The notes under the pieces are model-generated. The model was not told the DNA's origin and searched no databases. It worked only from the letters and a program-made list of their open reading frames with translations. Of a DNA stretch of 64,000 nt, positions 17,897 to 27,706 are shown one piece after another. Each line of letters opens with the position of its first letter. Within the stretch, counting starts at the first letter, position 1. Position numbers and translations under genes: made by a program. The stretch lies in assembly GCA_035620615.1 (NCBI GenBank), contig DASPGM010000010.1:145227-209226 (forward strand), written 5' to 3'. The DNA is from CSP1-1 sp035620615. Lineage in GTDB: Archaea; Thermoproteota; Nitrososphaeria; Nitrososphaerales; Nitrosopumilaceae.

Positions 17897-20083
17897 ATGA
17901 GCCAGAATTCGCTTTCACTTAAGGTATTGGAAGCTTATACAAGAGATGTTGGAAGAGGAGTAGCAAGAATTGACTATGATTCTATGGATACATTAAATGC
18001 GTCAACTGGCGATGTAATTGAAATTAAAGGTAAACGACGTACCGTTGCAAAATGTCTACCACTTTATCCGTCTGATGAGGGAAAGGGAATTATTAGAATT
18101 GACGGACTAGGACGAAATAATTCTGGAATTGCAATTGGAGATACAATTGCAGTACGAAAGATAAAAGCTGTTGCAGCAGAAAAAGTAGTAGTTGCTCCAT
18201 TAGAGGCCATTCCACCTATAGATGAAAGATACCTTGCAGATGCTTTAGAAAGTGTTCCGCTAATTAAAGGAGATAATGTGATGGTTCCATATTTTGGTGG
18301 ACGATTAACTTTTCAAGTTATTGGCGTTACTCCTGCAGCAGATGCAGTACTTGTTACTCAAAAAACAGTTTTCCATATAGCTGAGAAAGGAGAAACGCTC
18401 AGAGGAGTTCCACAAGTAACCTATGAAGATATTGGTGGCATTGCAGATGAAATTAAAAAAGTAAGGGAGATGATTGAATTACCTTTACGTCATCCAGAAA
18501 TATTTGAAAAATTAGGTATTGAAGCACCCAAAGGTGTACTCTTGTATGGTCCACCTGGAACTGGTAAAACACTTCTTGCAAAGGCTGTTGCAAATGAAAG
18601 TAATGCTCATTTCATTAGTATTTCTGGTCCAGAAATTATGAGTAAATTCTATGGGGAAAGTGAAGCAAGATTAAGAGAAATTTTTAAAGAAGCACGAGAA
18701 AAATCACCGTCCATTATCTTTGTTGATGAAATTGATTCTATTGCTCCAAAAAGAGAAGAAGTAACTGGTGAAGTTGAACGACGAGTTGTTTCCCAAATGC
18801 TTTCACTAATGGATGGCTTAGAAGCAAGAGGCAAAGTAATTGTAATCGCTGCAACTAACAGACCAAACGCAATAGATCCAGCTTTAAGACGTCCAGGTAG
18901 ATTCGATAGAGAGATTGAGATTAAAGTTCCTGATAAGAAGGGACGAAAAGATATTCTTGCTATTCATACAAGAAATATGCCTTTAGCTGATGATGTTGAT
19001 TTAGATAAATGTGCTGCGGTTAGTCATGGGTACGTAGGGGCAGATTTGGAATACTTGTGTAAGGAAGCAGCAATGAAATGCTTGCGAAGATTATTACCAG
19101 AACTTAATCTAGAAGATGAAAAAATACCTCCAGAAACGTTGGAAAAACTAATTGTAAATGGAGAAGATTACCAAAAAGCCCTAAGAGAAGTCACTCCTTC
19201 TGGAATGCGAGAGGTATTCATTGAAAATCCTGATGTAAAATGGGATGAGGTAGGTGGCTTGGTTGAAGTTAAACGTGAACTTCAAGAAGCAGTGGAATGG
19301 CCAATGAAATATCCGATGTTATATGAAAAATTAGGTCATAAAATGCCACGAGGAATTTTGTTACATGGACCAAGTGGAACTGGAAAAACATTACTAGCAA
19401 AAGCTGTAGCAACTGAAAGTGAAGCTAACTTTGTTTCTGTACGAGGTCCGGAGCTATTATCAAAATGGGTTGGAGAATCTGAAAGAGGAATTAGAGAGAT
19501 ATTTCGAAGAGCAAGACAAGCATCACCTTGTGTAATATTTTTTGATGAAATTGATTCAATTGCACCTATTAGAGGAGCTGGAGGCGAAACTGCTGTAACT
19601 GAAAGAGTGGTAAGCCAACTTTTGACTGAATTAGATGGCATGGAAAATATGCATGGGGTAGTGGTGCTTGCAGCAACAAATAGAGCAGATATGATTGATA
19701 CTGCATTACTTAGACCAGGACGATTTGATAAGATTATACAAATTCCATTACCCGATAAAGAAAGCAGAAAGAGCATATTAGCAATTAATGCAAAGGAAAT
19801 TCCCATTGTTAATGATCCAAAAAGTCCTGGGTATGTAGATATAGAAAAAATTGCCGAAGTCACTGATGGATTAAGTGGAGCAGATGTTGCGGCTATTGCA
19901 AATACTGCAGTATCTTTGGTAATTCATGAATTTCTTGATGCCCATCCAGAAGTCAAAGAGGCAGAAAAGGCTTCAGAGAACGCTAAAGTTACAATGAAGC
20001 ATTTCGAAGAGGCAGTAAAGAAAGTTCGAGAACAAAAAGATCTAAAGATTGGTCAGAAAGTCGTCGCATCTTATTACAGGTAG
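17897..20083 (+). CDS. cdc48: Cdc48/p97/VCP-type AAA ATPase
   Basis: Hexameric unfoldase that extracts or unfolds proteins, probably feeding the archaeal proteasome. At 728 aa it has the N domain (residues 1-180) and two AAA modules: D1 with Walker A GPPGTGKT near 220, Walker B IIFVDEIDSIAP near 275, and D2 with GPSGTGKT near 493 and VIFFDEIDSIAP near 550. Arginine fingers occur as RRPGRFDRE and LRPGRFDK. D2 has GPSGTGKT rather than GPPGTGKT. A TATA box lies 27 nt upstream. Confidence 0.95.
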   Translation: MSQNSLSLKVLEAYTRDVGRGVARIDYDSMDTLNASTGDVIEIKGKRRTVAKCLPLYPSDEGKGIIRIDGLGRNNSGIAIGDTIAVRKIKAVAAEKVVVAPLEAIPPIDERYLADALESVPLIKGDNVMVPYFGGRLTFQVIGVTPAADAVLVTQKTVFHIAEKGETLRGVPQVTYEDIGGIADEIKKVREMIELPLRHPEIFEKLGIEAPKGVLLYGPPGTGKTLLAKAVANESNAHFISISGPEIMSKFYGESEARLREIFKEAREKSPSIIFVDEIDSIAPKREEVTGEVERRVVSQMLSLMDGLEARGKVIVIAATNRPNAIDPALRRPGRFDREIEIKVPDKKGRKDILAIHTRNMPLADDVDLDKCAAVSHGYVGADLEYLCKEAAMKCLRRLLPELNLEDEKIPPETLEKLIVNGEDYQKALREVTPSGMREVFIENPDVKWDEVGGLVEVKRELQEAVEWPMKYPMLYEKLGHKMPRGILLHGPSGTGKTLLAKAVATESEANFVSVRGPELLSKWVGESERGIREIFRRARQASPCVIFFDEIDSIAPIRGAGGETAVTERVVSQLLTELDGMENMHGVVVLAATNRADMIDTALLRPGRFDKIIQIPLPDKESRKSILAINAKEIPIVNDPKSPGYVDIEKIAEVTDGLSGADVAAIANTAVSLVIHEFLDAHPEVKEAEKASENAKVTMKHFEEAVKKVREQKDLKIGQKVVASYYR

Positions 20084-20115
20084 TTTTAATAAAATAGCCA
20101 ATCTAATCCACCTAA

Positions 20116-21405
20116 ATGTCTGAATATAGAGGCTATACTGGAATGTCTCTAGTATTTCTAAAAGAATCTAAAGTAAAGGTGGGAGATTCAGTGAAGATTA
20201 CAGAAGATTTAACATATTCCGGAATTATAATGCCACGTTACGAACAGAAGGATGATAAGCATATTGTTATCAAATTAAAAAATGGGTATAACATCGGGAT
20301 TGAGATAAACAAAATAAAAAAAATTGAGCTCCTACCTCAGGAAAAAATAGAGCCAAAAAATTCCCCACAAATAAAAATTGATTCTTCATTACCCAAAGTG
20401 TTACTTTTATCCACTGGTGGAACAATAGCAAGTAAAATTGATTATAGAACTGGTGCTGTTACTCCGGCATTAAGTGCAGCAGAGCTTAATTCTTCTGTAC
20501 CTGAACTAGCGGAAATGGCTCAGATTCATGCTGAAGTTCTTTTTTCCGAATACTCTGAAAACTTAGAGCCAAAACATTGGAATATTATTGCAGAAAAACT
20601 GGATTCATATGCAAAATCTGACTACAAAGGAATTGTTATCGCACATGGAACAGATACAATGCAGTATACTGCAGCATTTTTGTCCTTTGCATTAGCAGGA
20701 TATCCAATTCCTATAGTTTTAGTTGGCTCACAAAGATCTTCAGATAGACCTTCATCAGATGCAGCATTAAATTTAATTTCTGCAGTGAGGTTTGTTATAG
20801 AATCAAATACACGTGGAATTTTTGTTGTAATGCATCATAACGAAAGTGATGATTTGGTTTCAGTACACTTGGGAACTAGAGTAAGAAAAAATCATACCAG
20901 TAAAAGAAGTGCATTTCAAACTATAGGTGATAATCCAGCTTTTCTTATCCTAGATAACAAAATCGAAAAAAATTTAGAAAAAGAATTTTTTAAACAAAAA
21001 GAATATGTTCCAAATTTGAATGTAGATTCAAATGTAGCTCTAGTAAAATATTATCCAGGATATAATCCAAAAATTATTAATTTTCTAATAGAATCAGGTT
21101 ATAAGGCAATAATTTTTGAGGGAACTGGATTAGGACATGTTGGAAAAACCATGTATGAAGGAATCAAAAAGGCAAATGAATCAGGATTATTCATGGGGAT
21201 GACCTCACAATGTATTGATGGTCGGGTTGGAATGAATGTTTATGAAAGTGGAAGAGATCTTCTTGAACTTGGAATTATCCCTCTATCTGATATGATTTCA
21301 GAGACGGCATTAGTAAAAGCAATGTGGGCTTTAGGGAATTCCAAAAATATAACTGAGATGAAAGAATTAATGCTAAAAAATATTGCTTCTGAATTTTCTG
21401 ATTAA
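20116..21405 (+). CDS. gatD: Glu-tRNA(Gln) amidotransferase subunit D
   Basis: Asparaginase-like glutaminase subunit of archaeal GatDE, which supplies ammonia to convert Glu-tRNA(Gln) into Gln-tRNA(Gln). At 429 aa it has an N-terminal beta-barrel (about residues 1-90) and an asparaginase core: STGGTIASK near 98 (catalytic Thr) and AHGTDTMQYTA near 174 (second catalytic Thr, Asp). It is 31 nt upstream of gatE. A tRNA-Gln gene lies elsewhere in the window (30035-30125). Confidence 0.95.
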   Translation: MSEYRGYTGMSLVFLKESKVKVGDSVKITEDLTYSGIIMPRYEQKDDKHIVIKLKNGYNIGIEINKIKKIELLPQEKIEPKNSPQIKIDSSLPKVLLLSTGGTIASKIDYRTGAVTPALSAAELNSSVPELAEMAQIHAEVLFSEYSENLEPKHWNIIAEKLDSYAKSDYKGIVIAHGTDTMQYTAAFLSFALAGYPIPIVLVGSQRSSDRPSSDAALNLISAVRFVIESNTRGIFVVMHHNESDDLVSVHLGTRVRKNHTSKRSAFQTIGDNPAFLILDNKIEKNLEKEFFKQKEYVPNLNVDSNVALVKYYPGYNPKIINFLIESGYKAIIFEGTGLGHVGKTMYEGIKKANESGLFMGMTSQCIDGRVGMNVYESGRDLLELGIIPLSDMISETALVKAMWALGNSKNITEMKELMLKNIASEFSD

Positions 21406-21436
21406 TCTTTTAAGACTGAATGATGGGGGATAATTA

Positions 21437-23350
21437 ATGTCAGAAATACAAATAGATAAAATTGGATTAAAAGTAGGTCTTGAAATTCATCAACAGTTAT
21501 CGACTGGTAAAAAATTATTTTGTAATTGTTCCCAATTGGAAACAAATGAATTTACATCAAAATTTGACCGTAAATTACGTATAACAAAAAGCGAATTAGG
21601 AGAATATGATCCTGCAGCAATATTTGAAAATATGAAATCTAAGAAAATAATATACTATTCTAATCCAAAAAGTAGTTGTCTTGTAGAACATGATGAAGAG
21701 CCTCCCCATGATCTTGATATAGATGCAAAAAATATTGCATTACTAATTGCTAGCTCGCTTAAATCAAATATTTTTAGTGAAATTTATCCTATGAGAAAGA
21801 TGGTAATTGATGGTTCCAATACTTCTGGTTTTCAGAGAACTATGATAATTTCTCAAGGGGGTTTTATTGAAGTGGAGGGAAAAAATATAGGAGTACAATC
21901 AATTTGTCTTGAAGAAGATGCTGCAAAATTATTAGCAGATAGGGAAACAGAGAGAGACTATAGCCTTGAACGATTGGGCATCCCGCTTATTGAGATTGCA
22001 TTAGAGCCTGTTAGTGCTAATGGGTCAGAGATGAGAAAAATTGCACTTGCAATGGGAAGACTGTTACGAGCTACAAAAAAGGTTACTAGAGGATTAGGAT
22101 CCATTAGACAAGACGTTAATGTTTCTATTAGTGGAGGAGGAGTAGTTGAAGTAAAAGGAGTACAACAGCTAGATCAGCTTGAAAAAGTTGTAGAATATGA
22201 AGCAAAGAGGCAACATGGTCTCCAATTAATTGCAGAAAAAATAAAAAAATTAAAACTTGAAAAAATTTCAAGAAAGGAAGATGTTTTTGATGTAACAGAA
22301 TTTATGAAAAATTGTAAATCAAAAATAATACAAAAAGCCTTAAAAAATAAATCTGTAATCAAAGTAATAAAAATAAAAAATTTTTCTGGAATGTTTAATT
22401 ATTCGCCTTATGAAAACATTAGACTGGGAAAAGAAATTGGTCAGCTAGTTAGATTTTTTGGAATTGGTGGGGTTTTTCATTCTGATGAACTTCCCAATTA
22501 TGGGATAGATGATTTAGAAATTCAAAAAATAAACAAATTATTAGATAATGATGAAAATGATAGCTTCATAATAATTGCAGGAGAAAATTCAAAAATTGAT
22601 TTTGCAATAAATTCAATAATAAATAGAATTGAACAATCAATACAAGGTGTTCCTGCCGAAACTAGATTAGCAACACAACTTGGAGAAACAGTGTATCTTA
22701 GACCTAAGCCAGGTGCCTCAAGAATGTATCCAGAGACTGATATACCACCTATCAAAGTAACTAAAGACGAAATCGATATTGCAAAAAAAAATATTCCCAA
22801 GTCGTGGGATGAATCCATATTAATTCTTCAAAAAAAGTATGAACTTAAGCCACAGTTAGCTCAACAAATTTTTGATTCTGAATATTTGGAAATATTTGAA
22901 AAAATTTGTGCAGATAAAAAAAGCTCCCCAAATTTTGTGGCATCAGTTCTTTGTTCAACGATAACAAATCTAGAAAGACAGAATCTTGATACAAGTTTAT
23001 TAAAATCAGAAGAAATTATAAAATCTTTCGAATTTCTTAATCAAGGTAAAATTACAAAAGAATCAATAGAAATTATTTTTGAGCAATTGATGTCAGGAAA
23101 AACCCAAACAGTTGAAGAAGCAATTCAAAAAACATCAATGGTTTCTTTAAGTGAGGTTGAATTGATGGATATTTGTAAAGCAGTAATTATTGAAAATTCT
23201 TCCATAATTGATTCCCAAGAACTCCGGGCAATTGGGCCTTTAATGGGGATTGTAATGAAAAATACACGCGGTAAAGCTTCCGGTGAAAAAATAAACCAAT
23301 TGTTACAAAAAATGATTAAGGAGTATCTTAACAATAAAAAACAAAAATAA
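21437..23350 (+). CDS. gatE: Glu-tRNA(Gln) amidotransferase subunit E
   Basis: Binds and phosphorylates Glu-tRNA(Gln) and accepts ammonia from GatD. At 637 aa it has the GatB/E catalytic core (KVGLEIHQQLSTGKKLFCNC at the start, GSIRQDVNVSISGG near 218), the GAD-like insert typical of GatE (LVRFFGIGGVFHSDELPNYGI), and a C-terminal YqeY-like tail. The first 20 residues carry conserved Gly and Cys of the family. It forms an operon with gatD. Confidence 0.95.
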   Translation: MSEIQIDKIGLKVGLEIHQQLSTGKKLFCNCSQLETNEFTSKFDRKLRITKSELGEYDPAAIFENMKSKKIIYYSNPKSSCLVEHDEEPPHDLDIDAKNIALLIASSLKSNIFSEIYPMRKMVIDGSNTSGFQRTMIISQGGFIEVEGKNIGVQSICLEEDAAKLLADRETERDYSLERLGIPLIEIALEPVSANGSEMRKIALAMGRLLRATKKVTRGLGSIRQDVNVSISGGGVVEVKGVQQLDQLEKVVEYEAKRQHGLQLIAEKIKKLKLEKISRKEDVFDVTEFMKNCKSKIIQKALKNKSVIKVIKIKNFSGMFNYSPYENIRLGKEIGQLVRFFGIGGVFHSDELPNYGIDDLEIQKINKLLDNDENDSFIIIAGENSKIDFAINSIINRIEQSIQGVPAETRLATQLGETVYLRPKPGASRMYPETDIPPIKVTKDEIDIAKKNIPKSWDESILILQKKYELKPQLAQQIFDSEYLEIFEKICADKKSSPNFVASVLCSTITNLERQNLDTSLLKSEEIIKSFEFLNQGKITKESIEIIFEQLMSGKTQTVEEAIQKTSMVSLSEVELMDICKAVIIENSSIIDSQELRAIGPLMGIVMKNTRGKASGEKINQLLQKMIKEYLNNKKQK

Positions 23351-23392
23351 TGAGTGGGATTTTAAACACTAAATGTCGTTAGGAATTGAGAT

Positions 23393-23653
23393 TTAGTCTT
23401 CAATTTTTCTTCTACCAGTTCCTCGTCCCATTGAAACCCATCTACCTTTACCAGTTGGTCTTCCAGATGTGTCTGCAATATCACCGAGTTTAATTTTTTT
23501 AGTGCCACGTCCCATTGAGACATACACGTCTTTGGCGGCATCTTTTCGTTTTTTCTGAAGATCTGCATAATCTTTTCCAGTCCAATTATCTGCTTCTTTT
23601 TCAGATACTCTTCTGGATGTACCTCTGCCACCCACTCGTACTACTTTACCCAT
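23393..23653 (-). CDS. Small basic GRGT-repeat protein
   Basis: 86 aa, rich in Gly, Arg and Lys, with three GRGT units at residues 9, 49 and 78: GGRGTSRR, SMGRGTKK and SMGRGTGRR, the last two preceded by VSM. A related GRPTGKG lies between them. Such short basic glycine-arginine units resemble AT-hook-like or RNA-binding tails, which is inference. It has a TATA-like element (TTTAAA, 23677-23682) about 26 nt before the ATG. The overlapping frame 23362-23631 is less plausible. No family recognised. Confidence 0.6.
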   Translation of the reverse strand: MGKVVRVGGRGTSRRVSEKEADNWTGKDYADLQKKRKDAAKDVYVSMGRGTKKIKLGDIADTSGRPTGKGRWVSMGRGTGRRKIED

Positions 23654-23715
23654 AATACACTTACAATTTACTATCGTTTAAAGTTGTTCTTTTTCCATTT
23701 AGATATAAAAATTAA

Positions 23716-23800
23716 TGCGGGAAGTGGGATTCGAACCCACGAACTCCTAGGAGATAAGGATCTGAACCTTACGCCGTTGACCAGGCTTGGCAACTCCCGC
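23716..23800 (-). tRNA. tRNA-Leu (anticodon CAG)
   Basis: Read on the minus strand it folds as a class II tRNA: acceptor GCGGGAG with a 3' strand TTCCCGC (one G-U pair), discriminator A, D arm, anticodon stem TAAGG/CCTTA with loop TTCAGAT (CAG at 34-36), a long variable arm (CTCCTAGGAG region) and a T arm with TTCGAAT. CAG reads CUG, so leucine. No CCA is encoded. A T run follows on the minus strand. Confidence 0.93.
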
Positions 23801-23886
23801 ACCGTAGATTTAGAGGTCTGAAATAAGTTTCTTTATTGAAATAAAATGAAATACAAACATAACTGAGACTGAAAATAGTAGGAATA

Positions 23887-24069
23887 TTGGAATTTAGAGA
23901 GATTTATTGTAACAATTGTAAAAAGATTCTTGGTCGGTACAATGTAAAATTCTATCCAGAATCAAAAATTGCAGATTTGATTAAAGATAATCATGCATTT
24001 CATGTAAGGCAAGGTCATCATTTAGATATACGAAAAGTCGATAAAAATAAGGAATTCAAAAAAATCTAA
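23887..24069 (+). CDS. Small zinc-knuckle protein
   Basis: 60 aa from a TTG start. It has one CNNC pair (residues 8-11) and a His-rich segment (NHAFHVRQGHH, residues 34-44) that could complete a Cys2His2-like metal site. The C-terminus is basic. It lies between tRNA-Leu and dnaJ, convergent with dnaJ. Function unknown. Confidence 0.5.
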   Translation: MEFREIYCNNCKKILGRYNVKFYPESKIADLIKDNHAFHVRQGHHLDIRKVDKNKEFKKI

Positions 24070-24092
24070 ATTTTTAGTGTGAAATAATTTTT

Positions 24093-25187
24093 TTAATCTA
24101 AAGTTTTTCCAAATTCTTGTAGAAGATTTTTTTGATTTTTAGAAAGTTTCTTAGGGATATCTATAACTAATCTCACGTATTGATCTCCGCGTCCCCTAGA
24201 ATTAATTTTGGGTAATCCTTTTCCTTTTAATTTGATAATTGTATTTGGTTGACTGCCTTCTTCAATAGTGATTTTTTCAATTCCATCTAAAGTTGGAACC
24301 TCGATATTTTTCCCAAGAATTGCATCTATTACACTAATTTTTCTGTCGTAAAAAATGTCTCCACCATCTCTTTTAAATTCGGAATGAGGTAAAACACGAA
24401 TGCGAACAATAAGATCTCCATTAATTCCATCTGAGACCAATTCACCTTCACCTGGAATTGTGTAATCACCAGTATCAATACCAGGAGGAATATCAAAAGG
24501 TAAATGTCTAATTCCTTTTGTCACTCCTTTTCCTTTACAGTTGTTACATGGTTTTTCAATAATTTGTCCCTGGCCATGACATGAAGAACATGGTGCGACA
24601 GTAACAAAAGATGCAAATCCCATTTTTCTTGTTTGCCTAACCTGACCTTGACCATTACAGGTTTTACATGTTTTTGGGGAAGAACCAGGTGCCGATCCAG
24701 AACCATTACATGATACACATTCTACATCTTTGTGAAGATCAATTTCCATGTGTTTACCATGAAAAACATCCTCAAGGGTAATGGAAGTTTCATAGAGTAA
24801 GTCTGCACCTTTTTGTCGTCTAAATCCTCCAAATCCTCCACCTCTACCCAAAAGTGATTCAAAAATTGATTCAAATCCTCCACCTCTACCAAAAAGATCA
24901 CTAAATACATCATCAAAGTTACCACTAGCACCTTTGAAAATATCTTCTGTACTATATTTCCCATCTACTCCAGCGTGTCCGTATTGATCATAGATTTTTC
25001 TTTTTTCAGTATCAGATAATACTGCATAGGCCTCTGATATTTCCTTGAAATGTTCTGCAGCTTCTGGAGTTTTGTTTCTATCTGGATGAAATTTCAAAGC
25101 AAGTTTACGGTATTGTGATTTAATTTCATTACCCGGAGCTGTTTTTGAAACTCCTAGAACTTCGTAATAATCACGTTTGGAACTCAT
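24093..25187 (-). CDS. dnaJ: DnaJ (Hsp40) co-chaperone
   Basis: Presents substrates to DnaK and stimulates its ATPase. At 364 aa it has an N-terminal J domain (HPD near residue 34), a Gly/Phe-rich linker with repeated RGGGF units, four zinc-finger repeats of the CxxCxGxG type (CVSCNGSG, CKTCNGQG, CSSCHGQG, CNNCKGKG) near 155-215, and a C-terminal substrate domain. It is a canonical type I DnaJ, last in the grpE-dnaK-dnaJ operon. Confidence 0.96.
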   Translation of the reverse strand: MSSKRDYYEVLGVSKTAPGNEIKSQYRKLALKFHPDRNKTPEAAEHFKEISEAYAVLSDTEKRKIYDQYGHAGVDGKYSTEDIFKGASGNFDDVFSDLFGRGGGFESIFESLLGRGGGFGGFRRQKGADLLYETSITLEDVFHGKHMEIDLHKDVECVSCNGSGSAPGSSPKTCKTCNGQGQVRQTRKMGFASFVTVAPCSSCHGQGQIIEKPCNNCKGKGVTKGIRHLPFDIPPGIDTGDYTIPGEGELVSDGINGDLIVRIRVLPHSEFKRDGGDIFYDRKISVIDAILGKNIEVPTLDGIEKITIEEGSQPNTIIKLKGKGLPKINSRGRGDQYVRLVIDIPKKLSKNQKNLLQEFGKTLD

Positions 25188-25221
25188 GTATATCGTAATA
25201 ATTTCAGGGAGTATAAATTAT

Positions 25222-27084
25222 CTAATTTGTTTTATTTTCTTTTGAAGTTTCTTCATTTAATGTAGAATCAGATTTTTGTTCTTCATCAGGCTTTTTGTCT
25301 TCTTTTTGTTGCTCTGTGCCTGGAGAAGCAGCAGCATTTTTGTAGAGTTCGGTAGTTATTTCATTGACTAAGGATTTTAGAGCATCCAATTTAGTTTTGA
25401 TCTGGTCAGCATCTTTGTTAAGAACTTCTTTTAGTTCTTTTATTGCGTCTGTAATTTTTATACCCTTTTCTTGTGAGATTTTATCTTTAAGATCATGATT
25501 TACTAGTTTTTCAGTGGTATAGATGAAACTTTCAGCTTCATTTTTGATATCTATAGCTGCTTTCTTCTTTTTGTCTTCATCAGCAAATTTTTCTGCATCT
25601 TGTTTTAATTTTTCAATCTCATCTTTTGATAATTTTGTTCCTGCTTCAATTGTAATCTTTGCCTCTTTTTTGGTGCCAAGATCTGTTGCAGTTACATTAA
25701 GAATTCCATTTGCGTCAATGTCAAATTTCACATCAATTTGTGGAACCCCTCTGGGAGCAGGTGGCAAATCAGTTAGGTTGAAGCTTCCAAGAGAAACGTT
25801 ATCAGCTGCCATTGGTCTTTCTCCTTGTACGACATGAATAGTAACAGCAGTTTGACTATCTGCAGCAGTAGTGAACACTTTACTTTTTGAAGTAGGAATA
25901 GTAGTATTTCTTTCAATTAATGGTTCTCTAACACCCCCAAGAGTTTCAATGCCTAGAGTTAATGGAGTTACGTCAAGTAGTACTATGTCACTTGTTACAT
26001 CACCAGCAATGATTCCTGCTTGAATTGCTGCACCCATTGCAACAGCCTCCATTGGGTCAACACCAGATTCTGCCTCTTTACCTATTAGTGAACTGATAAA
26101 TTTTCTAACCAAAGGTATTCGAGTTGGTCCTCCAATTAGTACAATCTTTGAGATATCAGACGCAGATAGTTTAGCATCTTCTAATGCTTTTTCAACTGAT
26201 GGCTTACATCTTTCTACAATTGAATTAATCAAGCCTTCAAATTTTGCCCTAGTTAGTTTAATTTCAAGATTTTTTGTTCCAGATGATGGATCATGAAAAA
26301 TAAAAGGCAGATTAATGTCAGTTTCCATCACAGTTGATAACTCAATCTTTGCCTTTTCTGAGGCCTCTCTGATTCGTGTCATGGCCGTACTATCTTTGGT
26401 AAGGTCAATGCCAGTTTGTTTTCTAAAATCATCAACAACATAATCAGAAATTACTTTATCCATATCCGTGCCCCCCAATAGAGTATCACCAGAGGTACTC
26501 ATAACTTCAAAAACTCCACCTCCCATTTCCATTATAGTTACATCTAAGGTACCCCCACCAAAATCAAAAACTAAAATTTTCATTTCCTCCTTTGATTTAT
26601 CAAGTCCAAATGCCAGTGAAGCAGCAGTTGGTTCGTTTATTATCCTTACAACATCTAAGCCCGCAATTGTACCTGCATCCTTTGTTGCTTGGCGTTGATT
26701 ATCATCAAAATATGCAGGAACAGTAATTACGGCTTTTTCTATCTTTTCACCTAGAAATGCTTCGGCATCTTTTTTTATTTTTTGTAAAATAAAAGCCGAA
26801 ATTTGTTGAGGTTTGTATTCTTTACCTTGAAGTTTAAAGACATGATCGGTTCCCATTTTTCTTTTGGCAGCTACTATAGTATTATTGGGATTTGTTATGG
26901 CTTGACGTCTGGCTGGCTCTCCAACAATTAGATCACCGTCCTTACTAATAGCGACATAAGAGGGGAATGCTTTACCGCCAATGGTAGTTCCCTCTGCTGC
27001 TGGAATAAGCGTAGGTTTACCTCCCATCATTACTGCAGCAGCTGAATTACTTGTTCCTAAATCAATTCCAATTATTTTAGCCAT
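25222..27084 (-). CDS. dnaK: DnaK (Hsp70) chaperone
   Basis: ATP-dependent Hsp70. From the ATG at 27084 it is 620 aa. Marks are the first phosphate loop GIDLGTSNSAAAV, the second loop DFGGGTLDVTIM near 195, the GGPTRIPLVRKF segment near 330, and a charged Lys/Glu-rich tail. The GTG at 27093 is in frame but a GGTGA ribosome-binding site lies just before the ATG. The start codon overlaps the grpE stop (ATGGCTAA), so the two are translationally coupled. Confidence 0.96.
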   Translation of the reverse strand: MAKIIGIDLGTSNSAAAVMMGGKPTLIPAAEGTTIGGKAFPSYVAISKDGDLIVGEPARRQAITNPNNTIVAAKRKMGTDHVFKLQGKEYKPQQISAFILQKIKKDAEAFLGEKIEKAVITVPAYFDDNQRQATKDAGTIAGLDVVRIINEPTAASLAFGLDKSKEEMKILVFDFGGGTLDVTIMEMGGGVFEVMSTSGDTLLGGTDMDKVISDYVVDDFRKQTGIDLTKDSTAMTRIREASEKAKIELSTVMETDINLPFIFHDPSSGTKNLEIKLTRAKFEGLINSIVERCKPSVEKALEDAKLSASDISKIVLIGGPTRIPLVRKFISSLIGKEAESGVDPMEAVAMGAAIQAGIIAGDVTSDIVLLDVTPLTLGIETLGGVREPLIERNTTIPTSKSKVFTTAADSQTAVTIHVVQGERPMAADNVSLGSFNLTDLPPAPRGVPQIDVKFDIDANGILNVTATDLGTKKEAKITIEAGTKLSKDEIEKLKQDAEKFADEDKKKKAAIDIKNEAESFIYTTEKLVNHDLKDKISQEKGIKITDAIKELKEVLNKDADQIKTKLDALKSLVNEITTELYKNAAASPGTEQQKEDKKPDEEQKSDSTLNEETSKENKTN

Positions 27085-27670
27085 TTTGTTCACCGTTTGA
27101 ATTATCCAATTTTGATTTTTTTGATATTTCTACTATGGTTGGCCTAATTATTCTATTGTGAGAAATATATCCTTTCCTGATTTCTTTTGTTATAGTATCA
27201 TCATCAAGTGAAGGATCTTCTACAATAGATACAGCCTCATGAAATTTTGGATTAAAAATTTCTCCAAGTGCATTAATTGGAGTAACTCCATATTCAGATA
27301 GTAGAGCATTCATATTTTTTAAAATTGATTCCAAGCCTGAAACATCAATTTTTTCATCTTTAAGAATTTTTTTTGCTAGAATAAAATCATCATATATTGA
27401 GAGAAAACTTAGCATAAATTTATCAATTTTTAAATTAACTCCATTTTCAATATCTAATTTTGATTTACGTTCCAAATTTTGAAAGTCGGCAAGTGCATGT
27501 TTTAATTTTTCTTGATATTCTTCGAGTTTTTGTTCTTGCATTGTTAATTTTTTTTCATATTCAGATATTATTAATTCATTTTCTATTTCTTCATTAGTTT
27601 TATTTTCAAATTCTTCTTCAGTAGGATTAGAATTCTTGGATTTTGAATTCTGTTGATTGTTTTCTGACAA
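27077..27670 (-). CDS. grpE: GrpE nucleotide-exchange factor
   Basis: Releases ADP from DnaK. 197 aa with a long charged coiled coil (residues 25-90) and a compact beta domain near the C-terminus containing GVTPINALGEIFNPKFHEAV and IREKRKGY-like EIRKGYISHNRIIRPTIV, which is the GrpE signature. It is first in the grpE-dnaK-dnaJ operon; a TATA-like AAATAAAATAA lies about 30 nt upstream. Bacterial-type Hsp70 systems in mesophilic archaea are generally regarded as acquired. Confidence 0.94.
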   Translation of the reverse strand: MSENNQQNSKSKNSNPTEEEFENKTNEEIENELIISEYEKKLTMQEQKLEEYQEKLKHALADFQNLERKSKLDIENGVNLKIDKFMLSFLSIYDDFILAKKILKDEKIDVSGLESILKNMNALLSEYGVTPINALGEIFNPKFHEAVSIVEDPSLDDDTITKEIRKGYISHNRIIRPTIVEISKKSKLDNSNGEQNG

Positions 27671-27706
27671 ATCGAAAGTTTTTTTCCTCTTAGGGTTATT
27701 TTATTT

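Noticed and set aside
19336..19863. Antisense ORF of 175 aa inside cdc48
   Set aside because: Lies wholly within a well-supported AAA ATPase gene; composition is a shadow of its codons.
23362..23631. Alternative minus-strand ORF overlapping the GRGT protein
   Set aside because: No internal pattern, no TATA element at the right distance, and it overlaps a frame with a better start and repeated motifs.
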